DNA of 64,000 nucleotides from Elizabethkingia meningoseptica_A (lineage in GTDB: Bacteria; Bacteroidota; Bacteroidia; Flavobacteriales; Weeksellaceae). Below are positions 58,135 through 64,000 of this stretch, one piece after another. The translations under genes were made by a program, and so were the position numbers. The first letter of the stretch is position 1; each line of letters opens with the position of its first letter. The DNA is taken from contig NZ_JBJDLK010000001.1 of assembly GCF_045762675.1 (NCBI RefSeq), positions 744,001 to 808,000 on the forward strand, in the 5' to 3' direction. The notes under the pieces were generated by a model. The model worked only from the letters and a program-made list of their open reading frames with translations. It did not search any database and was not told where the DNA came from.

Positions 58135-61100
58135 ATGTTTAGAAAATATATAGAAAAACCGGTGCTATCAACGGTGATATCTATTATCATTGTGATTTTA
58201 GGTATTCTGGGGATTGTCAGCCTGCCGGTATCTCAATATCCTGATATTGCTCCTCCCACGGTAGTGGTAAATGCCAACTATATGGGAGCCAACGCAGATG
58301 TAGTACTTAAGAGTGTTATCATTCCGTTGGAAGAGCAAATTAATGGTGTGGAAGGGATGACCTATATGTCATCATCTGCAACCAACGAAGGAACAGCTTC
58401 AGTATCTGTATTCTTCAAACAAGGGGTTAACCCCGACATTGCTGCGGTAAACGTACAAAACAGGGTTTCCCGTGCAAACAGCTTACTTCCGAAAGAAGTT
58501 ACACAAGCGGGGGTAACTGTTGTAAAAAGACAAAGTTCCAACGTATTGATTTATACACTGAAAAGTAGTAACCCTCAGTACGATCAGGTTTTCTTACAAA
58601 ACTACATCAACATCAACATTATCCCGAGAATGAAAAGGGTAAATGGTGTTGGGGATGTTACCGTATTCGGTACTAAAGACTATTCGATAAGAATCTGGCT
58701 TGATCCTGATAAAATGGCTGCTTACGGATTGGTTCCAAGTGACATCAGCACTGTTCTTAACGAGCAGAACATTGAAGCTGCTCCGGGTAAAATGGGAGAG
58801 CAGGGGAAGCAGAGTTTCGAATATACCCTGAAATACAAAGGACGTCTGACCAGTATTCCTGAATTTGAAAATATTGTGCTGAAAGGAACAATTGGCGGAC
58901 AAATTCTGAGACTTAAAGATGTTGCTAAAATAGAACTTGGTGCTCAGGATTATTCAGGAAATACCTTTACAGACCGTCAGCCGGCGATTGGTGTAGCTGT
59001 TGCACAAACAGCGGGTTCCAATGCGCAGGAAGTTATTAACGGGTGTGTGGCTGTATTGGATGATGCCTCCAAAACCTTCCCGCAGGGTATTACCTACACT
59101 ACAATGGTAAATGCAAATGAATTCCTGGATGCTTCTATTGAAAAGGTAATCCATACCTTATTCGAAGCCTTTATTCTGGTATTTATTGTTGTATTTATCT
59201 TCCTTCAGGACTGGAGATCAACTTTAATTCCGGCTATTGCAGTGCCGGTGGCAATTATTGGTACATTCTTCTTCCTGAACCTTTTTGGATTTACGATAAA
59301 CCTGCTTACCTTATTTGCCTTGATTCTTGCGGTAGGTATTGTAGTGGATGACGCCATTGTCGTCGTGGAAGCGGTCCATTCCAAATTAGAGCAGGGTGAA
59401 AAATCACCGCGTAGAGCAGCTATTTCAGCAATGAGCGATATCTCCGGAGCGATTATCAGTATTACGCTTGTAATGTCTGCGGTATTCGTTCCCGTGAGTT
59501 TTATCAGCGGATCTGCAGGGGTTTTCTATAAACAGTTTGGTTTAACACTGGCAATTTCTATTGTATTATCTGCCATTAATGCATTAACACTCAGCCCGGC
59601 TTTATGTGCGATATTCCTGAAACCTCACGAGGGACATCATGAAGAGCATAAGAAGAATATTATGCAGAGATTCTTTACGAATTTCAATACAGCATTTACA
59701 GCGACTACAATGAAGTATACACATGGCGTTAGTTTCCTTCTGAGAAGAAAGTGGCTTACCCTGATTGCTTTATTAAGTTTTACCGGACTTTTTGCATGGT
59801 TAATGGTATCTACGCCTAAAGCTTTTGTTCCGAGTGAAGACATGGGTGGTATTTTCTCTGATATTGCCCTGCCGCTTGGTGCCTCTCAGGAAAGAACAGA
59901 AGAGGTATTAACGCAGATTGAAAATTTAGTTTCCAAGATGCCTGAGGTAGACCATATTATGAAAATTTCCGGAAGGGGAATGATCAGTGGTACAGGTAGC
60001 AACTACGGAATGGTTATTGTAAAGTTAAAACCTTGGGCACAAAGAACCGGAAAAGGAGAATCTCAGGACGCTGTATTAGGAAAACTTTATGCCCAGACAG
60101 CCGGAATCAAAGATGCCCGGATCATCTTCTTCGGAAGGCCTACACTTCAGGGGTTTGGTAATGCTGCAGGTTTCGAAATGCAGCTTCAGGACCAGAAGGG
60201 AGGTACAATTGATGATCTGAATAAAGTAACCAATGATTTTATTGATGCTTTGAAAAAGAGACCGGAGATTCAAAATGCCTATACATCATTTAACCCGAAT
60301 TTCCCGCAGTATCTTATTGATGTGGATGTAGCTTCCATTAAAAATGCCGGCTATTCTGTTTCGGATGTACTGAATGTTATTCAGGGATATTTTGGCGGAG
60401 TATATGCATCCAATATTAACTTATTTGGTAAACAATACCGTGTTATTTATCAGGCACCGCCTAATCAGAGAGCAAATATCGAAAGTTTTGATCTGATGAA
60501 GGTGAGAAGCAGCACAGGTGCTATGGCACCGGTAAGCAGATTCATAACGCTGAAAAGAGTATATGGACCACAAAGTATCAGCCGTTTCAACCTGTTTACA
60601 TCTGTTACTGTAAACGGTACACCTAATCCCGGATACAGTTCGGGTGATGCTATTCAGGCTGTTCAGGAAGTTGCAGCACAGGTTATGCCTACCGGTTACG
60701 GATATGAATTCTCTGGTTTAACAAGAGAGGAAATGAGTGCAGGTAGCCAGACTGTAATTATCTTTGCATTGTGTTGTATTTTCGTTTACTTCTTACTTTG
60801 TGCACAGTACGAAAGTTATATGCTGCCGTTCGCAGTAATGTTCTCGCTTCCTTTCGGATTAGCAGGAGCATTATTCTTTACATGGATTACCGGAACTTCT
60901 AATAACATTTATACACAGATTTCCTTAATCATGCTGATCGGTCTATTAGCTAAAAATGCAATTCTTATTGTAGAGTTTGCCCATGCAGCGAGATTAAAAG
61001 GATTATCGATTGGTAAGGCAGCATTAAGAGGAGCTCAGCAGAGGTTACGTCCGATTCTTATGACCTCTTTCGCGTTTATATTCGGGCTTATACCTTTGGC

Positions 61101-61287
61101 TATTGCAGCCGGAGCCGGAGCAGTAGGAAATAATGCCATCGGGATTGCGGCAATCGGAGGGATGCTTTTCGGAACAATCTTTGGGGTGTTCTTTATTCCA
61201 GTGTTATTTGTTGTATTCCAGTTCTTACATGAAAAAATCTCTATTAAGAACGAAGAAAGTGCAGATGTACCAAAATTAACAGACTAA
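58135..61287 (+). CDS. RND multidrug efflux permease (HAE-1 type)
   Basis: This 1050-aa inner-membrane antiporter of the AcrB type has twelve predicted helices, TM1 beginning near KPVLSTVISIIIVILGILG. TM4 carries the proton-relay AVGIVVDDAIVVVEAV (two Asp). Large periplasmic loops follow TM1 and TM7. It exports drugs or toxic compounds in exchange for protons. It lies between its adaptor and outer-membrane partner, with a 3-bp gap to the latter, so all three form an operon. Confidence 0.95.
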   Translation: MFRKYIEKPVLSTVISIIIVILGILGIVSLPVSQYPDIAPPTVVVNANYMGANADVVLKSVIIPLEEQINGVEGMTYMSSSATNEGTASVSVFFKQGVNPDIAAVNVQNRVSRANSLLPKEVTQAGVTVVKRQSSNVLIYTLKSSNPQYDQVFLQNYININIIPRMKRVNGVGDVTVFGTKDYSIRIWLDPDKMAAYGLVPSDISTVLNEQNIEAAPGKMGEQGKQSFEYTLKYKGRLTSIPEFENIVLKGTIGGQILRLKDVAKIELGAQDYSGNTFTDRQPAIGVAVAQTAGSNAQEVINGCVAVLDDASKTFPQGITYTTMVNANEFLDASIEKVIHTLFEAFILVFIVVFIFLQDWRSTLIPAIAVPVAIIGTFFFLNLFGFTINLLTLFALILAVGIVVDDAIVVVEAVHSKLEQGEKSPRRAAISAMSDISGAIISITLVMSAVFVPVSFISGSAGVFYKQFGLTLAISIVLSAINALTLSPALCAIFLKPHEGHHEEHKKNIMQRFFTNFNTAFTATTMKYTHGVSFLLRRKWLTLIALLSFTGLFAWLMVSTPKAFVPSEDMGGIFSDIALPLGASQERTEEVLTQIENLVSKMPEVDHIMKISGRGMISGTGSNYGMVIVKLKPWAQRTGKGESQDAVLGKLYAQTAGIKDARIIFFGRPTLQGFGNAAGFEMQLQDQKGGTIDDLNKVTNDFIDALKKRPEIQNAYTSFNPNFPQYLIDVDVASIKNAGYSVSDVLNVIQGYFGGVYASNINLFGKQYRVIYQAPPNQRANIESFDLMKVRSSTGAMAPVSRFITLKRVYGPQSISRFNLFTSVTVNGTPNPGYSSGDAIQAVQEVAAQVMPTGYGYEFSGLTREEMSAGSQTVIIFALCCIFVYFLLCAQYESYMLPFAVMFSLPFGLAGALFFTWITGTSNNIYTQISLIMLIGLLAKNAILIVEFAHAARLKGLSIGKAALRGAQQRLRPILMTSFAFIFGLIPLAIAAGAGAVGNNAIGIAAIGGMLFGTIFGVFFIPVLFVVFQFLHEKISIKNEESADVPKLTD

Positions 61288-61290
61288 AAC

Positions 61291-62700
61291 ATGAAAAGAA
61301 TAAATAATATATGGTTTTTTGCAGGTGCAGCTTCGATGCTGGTGGTTTCATGTAAAGTTACCGATCCGTATCATAAACCTGAAATTCCTAAAGAAAAGCT
61401 GGATCGATTATATGGTAAAGAAGTTAATTCTCAGGATAGCTTGTCTATGGCAAGCGTTTCCTGGGATAAAATCTTTACAGATTCCAATCTTCAGAATATT
61501 ATCCGTAAAACTGTGGAAAATAATTATGATCTGAAGATTGCGATTTCAAGAATACAGCAGTCTGATGCTTATTTTAAGCAAAGTCAGCTGGCTTTCCTGC
61601 CTACATTAAATGGTGGCCCTACTGTTCAGATTTCAAAAAGCAGCCCTGCTGCACAGGTAAACCCGCTTTTTCCGGTTCACCATATTGAAAACTACCAGTT
61701 AGGAATTAATACCGGATGGGAAATTGACATCTGGGGCAAACTGGCTTCAGCCAAGAGAGCAGCTTATGCAACACTTTTATCGAGTGATGCTTCTAAGAGA
61801 GCTATACAGACTCAGTTAGTGGCACAGGCAGCAACACTCTATTATCAGCTTTTAGCTTATGATAAGCAGCTTGCGATTACCAACCAGACCATTGAAATCA
61901 GAAAAAAACAACTGGAAACCATAAAAGCACTAAAAGAATCAGCTATTCTTACAGGTGCCGATGTGGCGCAGAGTGAAGCTAATTTATATGCCGCTCAGGT
62001 TTCTGTTCCGGATATCGAACTGAATATTAAGAACACAGAGAATGCACTTTCATTATTAATGGGAGAGCCGCCTGTGTCTATTGAAAGAAGTGATCTGGAT
62101 GGACAGGTTGTTTATTCGGATCTTAAAACGGGGGTTCCGATGCAGATTCTTAGAAACAGACCGGATGTACAAATGGCTGAATATAATTATAAGCAGGCTT
62201 TTGAATCTCTGAATGTAGCCAAAGCAGACGTGTTTCCGTCTCTTAATATCACAGCAGCATTCGGACTTTCTTCTCTGAATATAAAAGACCTGTTCCGCGA
62301 TTCGTTTATGTATTCTGCCAGCGGAGCACTTAATCAGGTTATCTTTGGAAAAGGAACAAAAAAAACACAAGTAAAAGTTTCTGCAGCACAGAAAGAACAG
62401 GCTTATTTAGCATATGAAAAAAGCGTTATGAATGCCGGAAATGAAGTTTCAAATGCTTTGTATTCTTATGAAAAAGCAGTGGCGAAAGAAACCACAAGAA
62501 AACATCAGATTGAAACACTTTCAAAGGCTGTGGATTTTAACATGGAGTTATTGAAATACACATCAAAAACCAATTATACGGATGTTTTAACATCTGAACA
62601 AAATTTATTAGCTGCACAATTAGCCGGAGTAAATGATAAGCTTCAACAGCTTATTGCTTCTGCTAATTTTTATAGAGCAATAGGAGGCGGGCAATTTTAG
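61291..62700 (+). CDS. Outer-membrane efflux lipoprotein (NodT/OprM type)
   Basis: This 469-aa TolC-fold channel has a signal peptide with lipobox VVSC near residue 21. Two OEP repeats are visible, with characteristic DLKIAISRIQQSDAYFKQS and NTGWEIDIWGKLASAKRAAYA in the first, and MPMQILRNRPDVQMAEYNY-type and ADVFPSLNITAAFGLSS in the second. It begins 3 bp after the pump stop codon. It completes a tripartite efflux system. Confidence 0.94.
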   Translation: MKRINNIWFFAGAASMLVVSCKVTDPYHKPEIPKEKLDRLYGKEVNSQDSLSMASVSWDKIFTDSNLQNIIRKTVENNYDLKIAISRIQQSDAYFKQSQLAFLPTLNGGPTVQISKSSPAAQVNPLFPVHHIENYQLGINTGWEIDIWGKLASAKRAAYATLLSSDASKRAIQTQLVAQAATLYYQLLAYDKQLAITNQTIEIRKKQLETIKALKESAILTGADVAQSEANLYAAQVSVPDIELNIKNTENALSLLMGEPPVSIERSDLDGQVVYSDLKTGVPMQILRNRPDVQMAEYNYKQAFESLNVAKADVFPSLNITAAFGLSSLNIKDLFRDSFMYSASGALNQVIFGKGTKKTQVKVSAAQKEQAYLAYEKSVMNAGNEVSNALYSYEKAVAKETTRKHQIETLSKAVDFNMELLKYTSKTNYTDVLTSEQNLLAAQLAGVNDKLQQLIASANFYRAIGGGQF

Positions 62701-62730
62701 CCCATTTATTAAATTACAAAACTAAAAACT

Positions 62731-63132
62731 ATGGAACTAGAGTTCAAAGATCATCTTAGCCCGATGTTGAAAGATGGTATTATCAATTATTTAATTGATA
62801 TCGACGGAACAATCACAGAAGATGTTCCCAATGAAGAGCCTGAAAGAATGAAAACCTGCAAGCCTTTTCCGGATGCATTGGCCACTATTAACAGATGGTA
62901 CGATGAAGGACATCAGATTTGCTTTTTTACGTCCAGAACAGAAGATTTGCGGGAGATTACAGAAACATGGCTAAGAGAAAATGGATTCAAGTTCCATAGT
63001 GTCCTTTTAGGAAAGCCAAGAGGGGGAAATTATCATTGGATAGACAATCACCTTGTTAAAGCAACACGCTATAAAGGAAAGTTTACAGATATGATAGAGA
63101 AGAAAGTAAAAATAAAAGTTTTTAAAGATTAA
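62731..63132 (+). CDS. HAD-superfamily phosphatase-like protein
   Basis: This 133-aa short HAD protein has motif I LIDIDGTITED (DxDGT), motif II FFTSRTE, a Lys region in LGKPRGGNYHW and a late WIDNHLVKATR. Homologues in Bacteroidetes are sometimes labelled phosphoheptose isomerase, but the sequence shows a HAD phosphatase fold. It lies between the efflux operon and serA, with gaps of 30 and 1 bp, so it may be cotranscribed with serA. Confidence 0.82.
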   Translation: MELEFKDHLSPMLKDGIINYLIDIDGTITEDVPNEEPERMKTCKPFPDALATINRWYDEGHQICFFTSRTEDLREITETWLRENGFKFHSVLLGKPRGGNYHWIDNHLVKATRYKGKFTDMIEKKVKIKVFKD

Positions 63133-63133
63133 T

Positions 63134-64000
63134 ATGGGAAAGATTTTAGCCAATGACGGGCTTTCAGGAAGTGGAATAGAAAAACTTACTAAATATGGCT
63201 TTCAGGTAATTACGGATAAAGTTCCGCAGGAGGAACTTATAGAGTACATTAATACAAACGGAGTAGATGTATTGCTTGTACGGAGTGCAACCAAAGTCCG
63301 CAAGGATATTATTGACAGCTGTCCTTCACTTAAAATTATCGGAAGAGGCGGAGTAGGAATGGATAATATAGATGTGGAATATGCCAGAGAAAAAGGATTG
63401 AAAGTAATCAATACTCCGGCGGCATCTTCAGAGTCTGTTGCAGAACTTGTATTTGCCCATCTGTATTCCGGTATGCGTTTTCTTTATGAATCCAACAGAC
63501 AGATGCCTGTAAAAGGAAATACTGAATTTGAAAAAATGAAGAAAGCTTTTGGTGGCGGTGCGGAGCTGAGAGGTAAGACAATCGGTATTATTGGTATGGG
63601 CCGGATCGGAATAGAAGTTGCCCGTATTGCATTGGGACTTCGTATGAAGGTCATTGCAGCCGATACATTTGTTGGAAAAGCAAATATTGAAGTCGATTTC
63701 TATAACGGACAGTCTATTAATGTAGATATCATCACAGAGCCTATTGAAGAAATTCTGAAACAGGCAGATATCATTACACTGCATGTTCCGGCACAAAAGG
63801 ATTTTGTTATCGGTAAAGAGCAGCTTGCTATTATGAAAGATGGCGTTGTACTGATTAACTGTGCGAGAGGTGGGGTTATAGATGAAGAAGCTTTAATAGA
63901 AGCTTTAGATTCCGGTAAGGTACGCTTTGCTGGTTTGGATGTTTTTGAAAACGAACCTGCACCATCAGAAAAAATCCTTACACATTCTAAAATTTCATTA
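63134..64000 (+). CDS. serA: D-3-phosphoglycerate dehydrogenase (3' end missing)
   Basis: This is the first enzyme of serine synthesis and oxidises 3-phosphoglycerate with NAD. The gene starts at the ATG at 63134, one base after the HAD gene's stop, and runs off the window (289 codons seen). The N-terminal half shows LVRSATKVRKDIID. The dinucleotide motif is GIIGMGRIGIEVARIA, and the catalytic Arg region is NCARGGVIDEEAL. The missing part includes the end of the catalytic domain. Other D-2-hydroxyacid dehydrogenases are a less likely alternative. Confidence 0.9.
   Translation, partial: MGKILANDGLSGSGIEKLTKYGFQVITDKVPQEELIEYINTNGVDVLLVRSATKVRKDIIDSCPSLKIIGRGGVGMDNIDVEYAREKGLKVINTPAASSESVAELVFAHLYSGMRFLYESNRQMPVKGNTEFEKMKKAFGGGAELRGKTIGIIGMGRIGIEVARIALGLRMKVIAADTFVGKANIEVDFYNGQSINVDIITEPIEEILKQADIITLHVPAQKDFVIGKEQLAIMKDGVVLINCARGGVIDEEALIEALDSGKVRFAGLDVFENEPAPSEKILTHSKISL

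Overview
The window is 64 kb of AT-rich bacterial chromosome. It is cut inside a gene at both ends: a DegT-family aminotransferase on the left and serA on the right. Gene content and promoter style point to the Flavobacteriia, most likely Weeksellaceae and close to Elizabethkingia/Chryseobacterium. The signs are -7 boxes of the form TAnnTTTG (sometimes with TTG 18 nt upstream), a DAHP synthase fused to chorismate mutase, a DUF4294 protein, a GLPGLI protein, bacillithiol-system genes, mevalonate kinase, an OMP_b-brl-type receptor and a DnaX without its zinc module. The genus is an inference; no rRNA or other marker is present.

Layout. 1-1946: sugar aminotransferase fragment and galE (surface sugars). 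2105-4776: pyruvate dehydrogenase E1 alpha and a two-lipoyl E2. 4928-8791: a secreted 1287-aa GH31 glycosidase with FN3, F5/8C, dockerin and cohesin-like modules. 8930-17295: housekeeping genes (LolD-like ATPase, L,D-transpeptidase-like protein, DoxX-like protein, AraC regulator, RadC, pyrophosphatase, dnaX with an A10 frameshift site, DAHP synthase/chorismate mutase, RsgA). 17344-21503 (minus strand): membrane protein, ABC ATPase and outer-membrane receptor. Between the last two lies a sigma-54-like promoter with two phased palindromic enhancer sites. 21666-35229: mevalonate kinase, UbiA prenyltransferase, pseudouridine synthase, nicotinamidase, a YfiT/YtxJ/Crp run, an exported deformylase-like protein, CoA-transferase A/B, M42 peptidase, S1/P1 nuclease, Nudix, MnmD and IlvE.

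35230-43222 is an accessory region. It holds gene relics, palindromic repeats, small secreted and lipoproteins, a DUF7660 gene between two attC-like inverted repeats, an SMI1/KNR4 protein, a GLPGLI protein, a broken parB and an 822-aa WG/Sel1 repeat protein. 43282-46121 is a TPR histidine kinase with its NarL-type regulator. 46202-49178 (minus) carries prmC, yaaA and a Sua5/YrdC protein. 49488-52343 is a secreted S9 peptidase. A second palindromic-repeat array lies between it and an initiator tRNA. 53016-56801 holds a thioesterase, S41 peptidase, ArsC-like protein, gcvT and idi. 56916-62700 is a complete RND efflux operon, followed by a HAD-fold protein and serA.

The strongest observations are the dnaX A10 slippage site placed exactly at the gamma/tau boundary, the sigma-54 promoter with two UAS sites 21 bp apart, the cassette-like DUF7660 unit, two related palindromic-repeat arrays, and several decayed genes (parB, an outer-membrane barrel tail, a secreted WG-like protein).
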